This document shows, piece after piece, positions 10,024 through 19,148 of a stretch of DNA of 64,000 nucleotides. Positions within the stretch are counted from its first letter, which is position 1, and each line of letters opens with the position of its first letter. The position numbers and the translations under genes were made by a program. Below the pieces are notes generated by a model. That model worked only from the letters and a program-made list of their open reading frames with translations, searched no databases and was not told the DNA's origin. This DNA is from Bdellovibrionales bacterium (lineage in GTDB: Bacteria > Bdellovibrionota > Bdellovibrionia > Bdellovibrionales > JAGQZY01): NCBI GenBank assembly GCA_019750295.1, contig JAIEOS010000042.1:1-64000 (forward strand). Reading direction: 5' to 3'.

Positions 10024-10060
10024 ATGCTTTTCAACGATTATTGGAGTCGTTGAAAAGCAT
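10024..10060 (+). terminator. Hairpin after hutU
   Basis: A perfect 14-bp inverted repeat (ATGCTTTTCAACGA at 10024-10037 and its complement at 10047-10060) with a 9-nt loop starts 11 bases after the hutU stop. There is no long T run, only CCTTTT at 10068-10073, so termination strength is uncertain. The same bases could serve the convergent gene that ends at 10074. Confidence 0.55.
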
Positions 10061-10073
10061 AGGCGTACCTTTT

Positions 10074-10442
10074 CTAGAAAGGTTTATAGGTGACGACGGT
10101 GATGGCGGTGGCGATCGTTGCCACTAGGAAAACGAGGCTCGCCCACGGTGGAAGAACTCTCTTATAGACAAGAGTTGGGAATATGCCGAGGACGATCCAG
10201 CACGCGATCTTGATATACAACCACGGCGCGTTCGAAAACGAGTAGCCCGATTTTCCCATCAGCGCAAAACCGGAAATGAAAGCGATGAGTACGGCGATGC
10301 CGTGAAGAGCGGCAATGCCTTTGCGGGCTTTAAAGTTTTCTTTGCTTCCGCCTTGAAGCAGGTGAGAAATCACGGCGCCGAGAGTGATCAATGCGGTCAT
10401 TAGACTCACTACGTGAAGGACTGTATAAAACGGAATACTCAT
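10074..10442 (-). CDS. Small four-helix membrane protein
   Basis: 122 residues and very hydrophobic, with four predicted membrane segments (about 5-27, 42-64, 72-92 and 97-118). The loop GGSKENFKARKG between the first two is the only strongly charged part. The start at 10442 has GAGGAGAA upstream. It is 15 bases downstream of lpxD on the same strand, so it is probably co-transcribed. It resembles small uncharacterised inner-membrane proteins of the SirB-like size class, but I see no diagnostic motif. Confidence 0.65.
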   Translation of the reverse strand: MSIPFYTVLHVVSLMTALITLGAVISHLLQGGSKENFKARKGIAALHGIAVLIAFISGFALMGKSGYSFSNAPWLYIKIACWIVLGIFPTLVYKRVLPPWASLVFLVATIATAITVVTYKPF

Positions 10443-10457
10443 AGGGTTCTCCTCAAT

Positions 10458-11531
10458 TTATTCTTTGGGTTTAAGAAGGCTTCTCACCTGTTGGCGAATT
10501 TCATGAAGCTTTGCGATGGCCGCTTTGGTTTTTAAATACTCTTGTAAAGGCTGGAGCGGGAAGCCCGCGTAGGCGCCCGGTTGTTCGATATCTTTCGTCA
10601 CACCCGACATTCCGCCCACTTGAACATTGTCGGTGATCTCGATGTGACCTGTGACCGAAGTTTTTCCACCGGTGATAAAATTGTTTCCAATTTTGGAAGA
10701 GCCGGCCATTCCAAACTGGGCAGTGATCAAACCATTTCGTCCAATCACGGAGTTATGGGCGAGGTGGCACTGGTTATCGATTTTAGTTCCTTGACCGATG
10801 ACAGAATCTTCCAGTGAACCGCGATCGATGGCGCTGTTCGCGCCGACGTGCACGTCATCTTGGAGAATCACCCGACCGGTGTGAGGGATTCGATAATGAT
10901 TTCCCTTATGATCGTGGGCATATCCGTAACCTTCAGAGCCAATCGTCGCTTGTGGCATCACTTCGCACCGATTTCCGATGATGCAGGAGTGGCCGATATA
11001 AGCGAGAGGATGAATGGTTGTGTTCTCACCAATTTCCACATCGGCTTCAATGATCGCATTGGCGCCGATGAACGAGTTTTCACCAATCTTACAGCGAGGA
11101 CCGACGAACGCATGGGGGCCGACCGTGCAGGATTTGGCCACCGTGGCCGAAGGATCAATGATCGCCGTCAAATGGATTCCCGCAAGGGCCGCACGGTAGG
11201 GAGTGGCCTGAACAAACCGAGATTTAACCATCGCCATTAGAAGTTCGGGATTAGGGCTCAGAATCCAAGTCTGTTGAGAATTCTCTGTGATCAGTGCCTT
11301 GAATTTCGCAGGAGCTAAAACAATTTTTGCCGGTGATTTTAAAACTTTTTCAACAAATTTGTCTTGTAGCACATACACCAAGGAGTCGGCTTGAATGTTT
11401 TCTACAGCGGAAAAGCGTAAAAAGCCGTTCTCTTTGGATCCGACAGTCTCGCTACATAGTTCTGGAAATGTGGTTAAAATTTGTTCACAACGAGTCAGGG
11501 GGAGTGCTTTCATGGGGACCAGTTTAAGCAT
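10458..11531 (-). CDS. lpxD: UDP-3-O-acylglucosamine N-acyltransferase
   Basis: 357 residues. It adds the N-linked hydroxyacyl chain in lipid A synthesis. An N-terminal uridine-binding-like domain (1-110) is followed by a long left-handed beta helix of hexapeptide repeats (about 115-315) and a C-terminal helix. Diagnostic stretches are IGSEGYGYAHD, RIPHTGRVILQDDV, DRGSLEDSVIG and TKIDNQCHLAHN, which holds the catalytic His. The usual partners bamA, skp, fabZ and lpxA are not adjacent, so this may be a second, unlinked LpxD. The start at 11531 has a GAGAGAG site. Confidence 0.9.
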   Translation of the reverse strand: MLKLVPMKALPLTRCEQILTTFPELCSETVGSKENGFLRFSAVENIQADSLVYVLQDKFVEKVLKSPAKIVLAPAKFKALITENSQQTWILSPNPELLMAMVKSRFVQATPYRAALAGIHLTAIIDPSATVAKSCTVGPHAFVGPRCKIGENSFIGANAIIEADVEIGENTTIHPLAYIGHSCIIGNRCEVMPQATIGSEGYGYAHDHKGNHYRIPHTGRVILQDDVHVGANSAIDRGSLEDSVIGQGTKIDNQCHLAHNSVIGRNGLITAQFGMAGSSKIGNNFITGGKTSVTGHIEITDNVQVGGMSGVTKDIEQPGAYAGFPLQPLQEYLKTKAAIAKLHEIRQQVRSLLKPKE

Positions 11532-11644
11532 AGATTCTCTCTCAAGCCTACAGGGGTTATTGCTGCATTGCTTAATCGCTTCTTGATGAAACTCGACTTA
11601 AAACGTGTAATTGTTGTTCGCTCGTAAAATCGCATGAGGTTGTA

Positions 11645-14059
11645 ATGCAGAAAACGTTAGAAGCTTTTTTAAAAGATGTCCTTCCCGCAGTCTCCTGGAA
11701 ATCGGCGAAAGCGGTTCTCGAACTCACCGAGGAAGGGGGAACCGTCCCATTTATCGCGCGTTATCGCAAAGAAAAGACGGGAAACCTGGACGAGGTGGAA
11801 ATTCGCGCCGTCATCGATTTTAACAATGAGTATAAAGAAATCATGGCTCGCAAAGAGTTCGTGCTCAAAGAGATCGAAGAGCAAAAAAACCTCACCGACG
11901 AACTCAAAGCCCGCATTCAAAATTCATGGACGCTCGCGGAAATCGAAGAGCTCTATCGTCCTTACAAAAAGAAAAAGAAAACCAAAGCCACCCTGGCTCG
12001 CGAAGCGGGGATCGAGCCTTTGGCCGATTGGATCTGGGACCTGGGGCATGGCGCCGACAACTGCGGGGTCACTCTCGAGGTGAAAGCCAAAGATTACATC
12101 AATGTCGCCGCCACATTTGCGACCTACGAGGAAGTTCTTCGTGGGGCGATGAACATCATCGTCGAGAGAATCTCTAACAATCCAGACTTACGAATTATGG
12201 TGCGCGATGAGTTTCATAACAACGGGAAAATCATCTCCAAGCCCGGTAAAAAAATTAAAGCTCATTCTAAATTCGAAATGTATTTCGACTACAATGAGCC
12301 GGTGAAATCCATTCGCCAAAAGAAAAATTCCCACCGCTATTTGGCTCTCCGCCGCGGTTGGAATGAGGAAGAGTTGGCAATCACTCTGGTGGCTGATGAG
12401 GACATGCTCCTTAAAAAGTTCCAGGACTTTGCGCTCTCCAATAAAACTTCGATCGCCAAAAACTTTTTAGAGATGTCGGCGAAAACGGCATTATCGGTTC
12501 ATGTGGTTCCTTCCATCACCAATGAGCTTCATCGCGAGCTCAAAGACGAAGCCGATATTCATGCCATTGAAGTCTTCGCCAATAATGTGAAGAAGGTCCT
12601 TTTGGGAAGCCCCTATGGGTCCCGATGCGTCCTCGGCGTGGATCCGGGTGTAAGAACCGGTTGCAAGTTGGCTTTAGTGGATAAAAAAGGAAACTTTATC
12701 TCCAATACCGTTCTCCACATTCAAGGTGATGCGGCGATCGACAAGGCCAAAAAGCTTTTTGAAGAAGTCCTTAAGCAAATTCAAATTGAAGCTATCGCCG
12801 TCGGTAACGGAACGGGCGGGCGCGAGGCCGAAGTCTTTTTAAGAAAAGTGTTAAAAGAGCTCGGTAAAGAAATTCCTGTGATCCTTTTAAGCGAAGCCGG
12901 TGCGAGCGTTTACTCGGCCTCCGATGTGGCCCGAGAAGAATTCCCGGAGCTCGACATCACTGTTCGTGGAGCGATCTCTATCGCGCGACGTTTACAAGAT
13001 CCTTTGGCGGAGCTCGTAAAGATCGAGCCGAAAAGTATCGGCGTTGGTCAATACCAACACGATGTGAGTCAAAACACGCTCAAGAAAAAACTCGACGATG
13101 TGGTTGAAAGTTGCGTGAACAACGTTGGTGTAGACGTGAACACGGCCTCCGAAAAATTACTTCAGTACGTGGCTGGAATCGGTCCAGCGGTGGCGAAAAA
13201 CATTATCGCCTTCCGTCGCGACAAAGGCTTATTTAAACGCCGCGAGGATCTGACAAAAGTTCCGCACTTTTCGACGAAAATGTTTGAGCAAGCGGCCGGT
13301 TTCTTGCGAATTCGCGGCGGAGAAGTGGCTCTCGATTCCACGGGCGTTCACCCCGAGAGATATTCTGCGGTGAAAGATATGGCCGCAGAGCTTAAAGTGT
13401 CTTTGAGCGAAATCATGGGATCCGGAGCGGACAAGATTCTTTCGGTCAAAGAAAAATGGACGAAGCTCCTCGGTGAGTACACGTTCAATGATATTTATAA
13501 CGAACTTAAAAAACCAGGACGCGATCCTCGGGCCGAATTCCAAGTCTTTCAATTTCGCGATGACATTTTTGAACTGAGCGACGTGAAAGAGGGCATGCTT
13601 TGTAACGGAATCGTCACCAACGTGACGAATTTTGGGGCCTTCGTCGATATCGGAGTTCACCAAGATGGTCTCGTGCATATTTCGGAACTATCTGAAACCT
13701 TCGTCGACGATCCTCAAAAAGTAGTGAGCCCCGGCGATCAAGTGAAGGTCAAAGTAAAGAGTGTGGATGCAGACAAGAAGCAAATCGCTCTCACGATGAA
13801 GTTGAGTGAGGCGCCTACGGCCAAATCTCCACGAGATCACGCGTCTCAGCAGCCTCGCAAAGACTCCGACCATCGTCCTCGCCAAGGCGGAGGAAACGAT
13901 AAGCGCGCGTCTGGCGGTAAAGGTGGCGGTCGCGACAACAGAGACCATCGTGACAATCGTCCTCAGGGCGGTCGTGGTGGAGGAGATCACCGTCCTCAGC
14001 GAAAACCCGCGGAGCCGTTTAACAATCCATTTGCCGCTTTGATGGGAATTAAGAAGTAG
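11645..14059 (+). CDS. tex: Tex-family transcription accessory / RNA-binding protein
   Basis: 804 residues. Order of domains: Tex helical N-terminus (1-200), YqgF/RNase H-like domain (LGVDPGVRTGCKLALVD near 330), helix-hairpin-helix (VAGIGPAVAKNIIAF near 510) and an S1 RNA-binding domain (IVTNVTNFGAFVDIGVHQDG near 655). A tail of about 80 residues after 725 is rich in Arg, Gly, Asp and His (GGGRDNRDHRD type) and ends in NPFAALMGIKK. Most Tex proteins stop soon after S1, so the RG-rich tail is an extension that may bind RNA. Monocistronic. Confidence 0.95.
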   Translation: MQKTLEAFLKDVLPAVSWKSAKAVLELTEEGGTVPFIARYRKEKTGNLDEVEIRAVIDFNNEYKEIMARKEFVLKEIEEQKNLTDELKARIQNSWTLAEIEELYRPYKKKKKTKATLAREAGIEPLADWIWDLGHGADNCGVTLEVKAKDYINVAATFATYEEVLRGAMNIIVERISNNPDLRIMVRDEFHNNGKIISKPGKKIKAHSKFEMYFDYNEPVKSIRQKKNSHRYLALRRGWNEEELAITLVADEDMLLKKFQDFALSNKTSIAKNFLEMSAKTALSVHVVPSITNELHRELKDEADIHAIEVFANNVKKVLLGSPYGSRCVLGVDPGVRTGCKLALVDKKGNFISNTVLHIQGDAAIDKAKKLFEEVLKQIQIEAIAVGNGTGGREAEVFLRKVLKELGKEIPVILLSEAGASVYSASDVAREEFPELDITVRGAISIARRLQDPLAELVKIEPKSIGVGQYQHDVSQNTLKKKLDDVVESCVNNVGVDVNTASEKLLQYVAGIGPAVAKNIIAFRRDKGLFKRREDLTKVPHFSTKMFEQAAGFLRIRGGEVALDSTGVHPERYSAVKDMAAELKVSLSEIMGSGADKILSVKEKWTKLLGEYTFNDIYNELKKPGRDPRAEFQVFQFRDDIFELSDVKEGMLCNGIVTNVTNFGAFVDIGVHQDGLVHISELSETFVDDPQKVVSPGDQVKVKVKSVDADKKQIALTMKLSEAPTAKSPRDHASQQPRKDSDHRPRQGGGNDKRASGGKGGGRDNRDHRDNRPQGGRGGGDHRPQRKPAEPFNNPFAALMGIKK

Positions 14060-14064
14060 CGAAT

Positions 14065-14847
14065 TTAAATCTTTTTCGAAAGAATATGTGTGGCGAGTTG
14101 GACAAATCCCTCGCCACTTTCTTTTTCGCAAACATATTGTGGCGGTGTTTTTAAATCTTTCAGGAAATTCTTAATATTCGCCACGCCCACGGAGTTTTTA
14201 AAAAAGCCGAACATGGGTTCGTCGTTAGGGGAGTCCCCCACAAAGGCCAAGGTGTCCTGATCGCGATCAATGTCGATATTGAGTTCGTTTTTACAGTAAG
14301 TGCGACACATGGAAAGCTTATCGTGATCTCCAAACCACCCATTCACATGAATGGAACTCACTTTGGCCTGCGCTCCATGCTTTTTAAAAACGTCGACAAT
14401 CTTTTGAATGTTTTGGGCGGAGAGAGGCGCCACGTCTTCGCAAAAGTCGATGGCAAGATCAAACAGGCGGGAAAACTGATCGGCCGAAACGGCAGCACCA
14501 GGAACGGACGCTAAAACTTCATCTCGTATCATTCCAAGCTTTTGCTGAAATCCTAAACGTTTCGGTTCATCGTAAGCCCAAACACGCTTCATTTTTTTAT
14601 TCTGATACGTAAAGTAGAACGCGCCATTCTCGCCAATCACTCCCGCCACCGGCCAAAATCGCGCAATCATGTCACACCAACCCGCCGGGCGCCCGGTGAT
14701 CGGCACCACCCAAACCCCCGCATTCGAAAGCTCCCAAATCTTGCCATAAGATTCCGCAGGCAACTTCCCCTCAGTGGTCAAAGTATCATCAATATCACAA
14801 AACAAAACCCGCACACTCTTCGAATCCATCTCAAATACACTCTTCAT
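14065..14847 (-). CDS. HAD-superfamily phosphatase (Cof/MPGP-like)
   Basis: About 260 residues. Motif I is LFCDIDDTLTTEG (nucleophile and acid Asp), motif II is VPITGRPAGW and motif IV is FVGDSPNDEPMFGFF, with a C2-type cap between. This layout matches the sucrose-phosphatase/mannosyl-3-phosphoglycerate phosphatase/Cof group. The substrate is unknown. The frame is open back to 14904, but the extra 19 residues are a poor leader. Starts at 14847 (after GGGGG) or 14829 both keep motif I. It ends 5 bases from the end of tex. Confidence 0.82.
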   Translation of the reverse strand: MKSVFEMDSKSVRVLFCDIDDTLTTEGKLPAESYGKIWELSNAGVWVVPITGRPAGWCDMIARFWPVAGVIGENGAFYFTYQNKKMKRVWAYDEPKRLGFQQKLGMIRDEVLASVPGAAVSADQFSRLFDLAIDFCEDVAPLSAQNIQKIVDVFKKHGAQAKVSSIHVNGWFGDHDKLSMCRTYCKNELNIDIDRDQDTLAFVGDSPNDEPMFGFFKNSVGVANIKNFLKDLKTPPQYVCEKESGEGFVQLATHILSKKI

Positions 14848-14938
14848 CCCCCAACCATACTCCACAACCGCCCCGAACAAAAATAAAAAACAAAAACAGG
14901 CCACCTCCTCAACGTCCTCATCGCCAAAGCGCGATTGT

Positions 14939-15112
14939 AAATTTTTTTAGTCCGAATTCATGTTGTCGATCTTTCGACCATCCCGTGCGAGCAGGGCGTA
15001 TCCGGGTTGCGGCCACGGCGAGTAATCTCGACGTGACGCAATCCGAAGACGACCTGCACCCGTCGAGGGCAGGGAGAAAGATCGACAACATGAATTCGGA
15101 CTAAAAAAATTT
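14939..15112. repeat. 174-bp element bounded by perfect 37-bp inverted repeats
   Basis: The arm at 14939-14975 (AAATTTTTTTAGTCCG, then GAATTCATG ... CTTTC) is the exact reverse complement of 15076-15112 over 37 bases. The 100-bp interior is GC-rich and continues the fold: GCAGG pairs with CCTGC, CGGGTTGCG with CGCAATCCG, and CGAG-taat-CTCG forms the tip. No reading frame spans it. It sits between the divergent HAD and topA genes. It could be a MITE-like non-autonomous element or the template of a long hairpin RNA. No target duplication is obvious. Confidence 0.85.
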
Positions 15113-15188
15113 CCCAAGTCCAGCTATTGCCGCCATGTGCCTGATTAAGTGATTGCCACCTTCAACTTTCGGTCGCATTGTTTTATCA

Positions 15189-17861
15189 ATGCCAGTCGCA
15201 AAAAAATTAGTCATAGTAGAGTCTCCCACCAAAGCCAAAACCATCAGAAAATTTTTAGGGAACGATTACATCGTCGAATCCTGCATGGGTCATGTTCGTG
15301 ATCTGCCGCAGTCTTCAAAAGACATTCCCGAAAAATTTAAGAAGCAACCGTGGGCCCATCTCGGCGTCAACGTCGATAAAAACTTCGAACCGATCTACTG
15401 TATTCCTAAAGATAAAAATAAGATCGTTAAGAATCTTAAAGATAAACTTCAAGAAGTGGACGAAGTCATTCTCGCCACCGATGAAGATCGCGAAGGGGAG
15501 AGCATTAGCTGGCACTTGTTAGAGCTTTTACGCCCCCAAGTTCCCGTGAAGCGCATGGTTTTCCATGAGATCACCAAAAAGGCGATCCAAGAGGCGTTAA
15601 CGCATTTCCGTGATATTGACGACAACCTCGTTCGCGCTCAAGAGGCTCGTCGCATTCTTGACCGTTTGGTGGGCTACACGATTTCTCCGTTGTTGTGGAA
15701 AAAAGTCGCTTACGGTTTGTCGGCCGGTCGAGTTCAGTCCGTGGCGATGCGAATGATTGTCGAGCGCGAACAAGCGCGGATGAAATTCAAAAAAGCTAAT
15801 TATTACGGGGTTTACGCTCAGAATGCTAAAGCGGGAGTAGCTTTTGAAAGTCGATTGACAACTCACAAAAACAAACGGGTTGTCACGGGTAAAGATTTCG
15901 ATCCCAATACGGGACAATTGCTTAAAGATAAGTCATCAGATTTAATCCATGTCGACGAAAAATTAGCTCTCAAAATCGTGGATGAGGCTCGCGAGGCCAA
16001 GTGGGTCGTGAGCTCGGTTGAGGAAAAGCCGGTGATTCGTCGTCCAGCTCCTCCCTTTATTACATCGACGCTCCAGCAGGAAGCCGGTCGCAAGCTAGGA
16101 CTGGGCGCCCGCGAAGCCATGCGAGTGGCCCAAAAGCTCTACGAAGAAGGGTTCATCACTTACATGAGAACCGATTCCACCTTTCTTTCGGAACAAGCGC
16201 TTCAAGCCAGTCGCGATGCGATCGAAGCTCAGTACGGGAAAAATTATCTTCCACCTCAAGGTCGCAAGTACGAAGGCAAAAAAGTGAAAGGCGCTCAAGA
16301 GGCCCACGAAGCCATTCGACCTGCGGGGACCGAGATGGTCGCACCCAATGATACAAAATTAAAAGGCGCCCAGAAGGATCTTTACGAATTGATCTGGAAG
16401 CGCACGATCGCTAGCCAAATGAAGGATGCCGAACTTTTACAAGTGAGCATTAAGTTTGATGTGGGCGATAATGTGTTCTCCGCCTCGGGCCAAACCGTTC
16501 AGTTCCCAGGATTTTTAAAAGTTTATAGCGAAGAGCCCACAGAAGAAGAAGTTTCGGCGAAAGAAGACAACAAGGACGACGCAAAACTTCCCGCCATGAA
16601 AAAGGGCGATACGGTCGACCTTAAAAAGATCGACCCCAAAGAGCACGAAACAAAACCACCGGCACGATTTACGGAAGCGTCCTTGGTGCAAACCATGGAA
16701 AAAGAAGGAATCGGTCGTCCTTCCACCTATGCGGCGGTCATTAGTACGATTCAAGATCGCGGGTACGTGAACAAGCAGGGCGGAGCCTTAGTTCCCACGT
16801 TTACGGCGATGGTCGTCTCCCATCTTCTCGCGACTCATCTTCCTAAATACGTCGATGTGGGTTTCACTTCGGAAATGGAAAAATCTCTCGATGATATCGC
16901 TGTTGGCGAATTAGATTCAGAGTCTTACCTCAAATCGATTTATTTTGGAAAAACAGGTCTCCTCGAACAAGTGAAGGCCGAAGAAAAAAATATCGATCCC
17001 GAAACCTCTCGCGAAATTCAATTAGAGAATCTTGTGGGACTGCGTTTTCGCGTCGGGAAATACGGCGCGTATGTTTGCCGGATGAAAGAAGGCGTCGAGC
17101 AGTGCGCATCGATCATTGATTCTTTGGCTCCGGCTGACATCACTGCCGACGATGCGAACAAACTGATTGATCAAAAAATCAGTGGAGCTGATGCTCTCGG
17201 AAAACATCCTGACACAGGTCTGCCGATCTACGTCTTAAATGGTCGTTATGGGCCTTACGTTCAAATGGGGGATGATGAGCCGAAGCGAACTTCGATTCCC
17301 GCTGGAATGACGATTGATGATATCGACATGCCCAAAGCGATATTTTTGTTATCTCTTCCCAAAGATCTCGGAAATCATCCTGAAACCGGTAAACCCGTAA
17401 AAATGGGCATAGGCCGATTTGGTCCTTACGTGGTTCACGACGGTGATTTCCGTTCGATTCCCAAAGGTCAGCCTCTTTTTGATGTGGATTTTAAATTTGC
17501 TATGGAGTTGATGTCCCAGCCGAAAAAAGGCCGTGGAGCGGCTTCGGCCCTTAAAGAGTTAGGGGCGCACCCCGAAACCACTGATAAAATTCAGGTGTTC
17601 AACGGTAAATACGGTCCTTACATCAAGTGCGGAAAATACAACGTATCTATTCCAGAGGATATCGGAGTTGAGAAGATCACTCTTGATAAAGCGATCGAGC
17701 TGCTCTCTTCAAAAATCAAAGCTAAGCCCGCGGGAAAAGCAAAAAAGGCTCCCGCGAAAGCTAAAACAGTAGCCGCAAAAGCACCAGCGGCTCCTGCAGC
17801 AAAGACTGCGGCAGTTAAAAAGGTCAAACGAAGAACGGCGAGTCCGGAAGATCGCGCGTGA
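15189..17861 (+). CDS. topA: DNA topoisomerase I
   Basis: 890 residues from the ATG at 15189 (MPVAKKLVIVESPTKAKTI). Type IA enzyme that relaxes negative supercoils. The Toprim domain has VIVESPTKAKTI and ATDEDREGESISWH. The strand-cleaving Tyr is in GFITYMRTDST, and RPSTYAAVISTIQDRGYV is the later signature. Instead of Cys4 zinc fingers the C-terminus has about four GxYGPY-type repeats (for example NGRYGPYVQMG, GIGRFGPYVVHDG, NGKYGPYIKCG). A Lys/Ala/Pro-rich basic tail like those of many GC-rich taxa follows. Confidence 0.97.
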   Translation: MPVAKKLVIVESPTKAKTIRKFLGNDYIVESCMGHVRDLPQSSKDIPEKFKKQPWAHLGVNVDKNFEPIYCIPKDKNKIVKNLKDKLQEVDEVILATDEDREGESISWHLLELLRPQVPVKRMVFHEITKKAIQEALTHFRDIDDNLVRAQEARRILDRLVGYTISPLLWKKVAYGLSAGRVQSVAMRMIVEREQARMKFKKANYYGVYAQNAKAGVAFESRLTTHKNKRVVTGKDFDPNTGQLLKDKSSDLIHVDEKLALKIVDEAREAKWVVSSVEEKPVIRRPAPPFITSTLQQEAGRKLGLGAREAMRVAQKLYEEGFITYMRTDSTFLSEQALQASRDAIEAQYGKNYLPPQGRKYEGKKVKGAQEAHEAIRPAGTEMVAPNDTKLKGAQKDLYELIWKRTIASQMKDAELLQVSIKFDVGDNVFSASGQTVQFPGFLKVYSEEPTEEEVSAKEDNKDDAKLPAMKKGDTVDLKKIDPKEHETKPPARFTEASLVQTMEKEGIGRPSTYAAVISTIQDRGYVNKQGGALVPTFTAMVVSHLLATHLPKYVDVGFTSEMEKSLDDIAVGELDSESYLKSIYFGKTGLLEQVKAEEKNIDPETSREIQLENLVGLRFRVGKYGAYVCRMKEGVEQCASIIDSLAPADITADDANKLIDQKISGADALGKHPDTGLPIYVLNGRYGPYVQMGDDEPKRTSIPAGMTIDDIDMPKAIFLLSLPKDLGNHPETGKPVKMGIGRFGPYVVHDGDFRSIPKGQPLFDVDFKFAMELMSQPKKGRGAASALKELGAHPETTDKIQVFNGKYGPYIKCGKYNVSIPEDIGVEKITLDKAIELLSSKIKAKPAGKAKKAPAKAKTVAAKAPAAPAAKTAAVKKVKRRTASPEDRA

Positions 17862-17916
17862 TGGATTGATATTCGGACTGGGTTAACGAAATCTAGGTCC
17901 ATGGAGTAGAATTGAG

Positions 17917-17938
17917 GTTCGCCCGGCGTCGGGCGAAC
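17917..17938. terminator. Hairpin between topA and the convergent secreted-protein gene
   Basis: GTTCGCCCG and CGGGCGAAC form a perfect 9-bp stem with a 4-nt loop. It lies between the ends of topA (+) and the gene ending at 17968 (-). No T run follows on either strand, so it may only stabilise 3' ends. Confidence 0.4.
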
Positions 17939-17967
17939 TCTCAGAGAAAGTCAAAATAGCGCTGAGA

Positions 17968-18378
17968 TTAGCGTTCGCAGGTCAACTCAACGTCATTCGC
18001 TTTAAACAAGCCCGAATCTGTACTCACCGTGAGTACAACCGTAAATTTCCCATCATTCTCTGGATTTTGCTCTGGAATACGTACAGTGGCCGTGGACTCT
18101 TCGTCACTGGCGACCCATGCATTGTTGATGAAGGGTTCATTTTCTGTTCCTACGTTAATCATAGTCTCTTCGACTGCGGTCGAGGTGAAAACAACGGAAC
18201 CGTTTTCGCTCACTTCGAGCAAGGAGGGAACTGTTTGTCCGGTGACATCATACCCTAAAAGTAACTCGATCGTTTTTCCGTTCTGCATTCCCTTGCAGGC
18301 TGTATCTCCCGGCGTTGCGAAAGCAGCAGTGCTTGTTAAGAAAAGCCCCAATCCGATAGCTAAAACATTTTGATTCAT
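17968..18378 (-). CDS. Secreted protein, unknown function
   Basis: 136 residues from the ATG at 18378, which has an AGAGGAG site. The frame stays open upstream to 18588, but that part has no signal peptide and no ribosome site. The signal peptide runs to about FLTSTAAFA. The mature protein is acidic, with many Glu, Thr and Val and two cysteines (C28 and the penultimate region), and probably forms a small beta fold. Upstream, 18530-18541 holds a 12-bp palindrome (AATCTCGAGATT). No family recognised. Confidence 0.6.
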   Translation of the reverse strand: MNQNVLAIGLGLFLTSTAAFATPGDTACKGMQNGKTIELLLGYDVTGQTVPSLLEVSENGSVVFTSTAVEETMINVGTENEPFINNAWVASDEESTATVRIPEQNPENDGKFTVVLTVSTDSGLFKANDVELTCER

Positions 18379-18654
18379 AGTGATCTCCTCTTGTGGCCCC
18401 AGGACTATCCGGAATGACTCAAATTTTCTTCTAGGAATTCGTGGGGCTACATTTATTTGTAAATTTTTAATGCAAAAGGCGGGTCGACTTTGCACCCTCG
18501 GGTGAAAATTTCCGAGAGTTTCGAAAAAAAATCTCGAGATTTTGAGGAATACGCCTGGCATTCTTACAATTTCTAACTCCTTTCCCAAAAAGTTTCGTTA
18601 AGACTGGCGATTATGGTAGCTCAGCATCAGGATTTTAAACCAGGGGAGAATAGT

Positions 18655-19056
18655 ATGTCTAAAGCTCTGTTTGTGGCTCTTTTACTAACACTGTCGAACA
18701 CCGTTTTTGCGATGGAATGCACCGATTCCAGCGGTGAGGATATTTTAAACCAACCCGAAGTCTTTCAAGAGTTGATTTCGAACGCGGGCTCTTGCTACGA
18801 GGCGGCCGGAATGGCTCGTGCTTGCGCTTGGGGGTCCTCGCTGGATGTATCAACGGCAGGACTGGCCGCGGACGTTTGTAGAAACGAACTCGCAACCTTA
18901 AGTCCCGAAAAGCAAACGACGGCTCTATTGGAGTCGATGACCGAAGCTTGTTTCGACAAATACGCTGAGGCCCAAGGCACTTTGGCAAAGTCGATGAGCG
19001 CCTTTTGTCGACTAGATGCTCTATCTTGGATTGTGGATCTAGCAACGCCTTACTAG
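18655..19056 (+). CDS. Secreted Cys-rich small protein
   Basis: 133 residues from the ATG at 18655 (AGGGGAG upstream). The signal peptide MSKALFVALLLTLSNTVFA is followed by a mainly helical mature protein. It carries six cysteines (in MECTD, GSCYEA, RACAW, DVCRN, EACFD and AFCRL), which suggests three disulfides in the periplasm or outside. Function unknown. Confidence 0.6.
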   Translation: MSKALFVALLLTLSNTVFAMECTDSSGEDILNQPEVFQELISNAGSCYEAAGMARACAWGSSLDVSTAGLAADVCRNELATLSPEKQTTALLESMTEACFDKYAEAQGTLAKSMSAFCRLDALSWIVDLATPY

Positions 19057-19113
19057 GATTGAACTGAGGGGCCGGGGACACATCTCAATTCTTGGGAAAA
19101 TCCTCGGGCCCAC

Positions 19114-19142
19114 TTGAAGCCCTGCGTAAAATAGCTTATAAA
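19114..19142 (+). promoter_or_regulatory. Sigma70-like promoter for the HAD-like gene
   Basis: TTGAAG at 19114-19119, a spacer of exactly 17 bases, and TATAAA at 19137-19142. Six bases separate the -10 box from the ATG at 19149, so transcription should begin at the start codon. No Shine-Dalgarno sequence is present, which agrees with a leaderless mRNA. Confidence 0.55.
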
Positions 19143-19148
19143 TACCCG

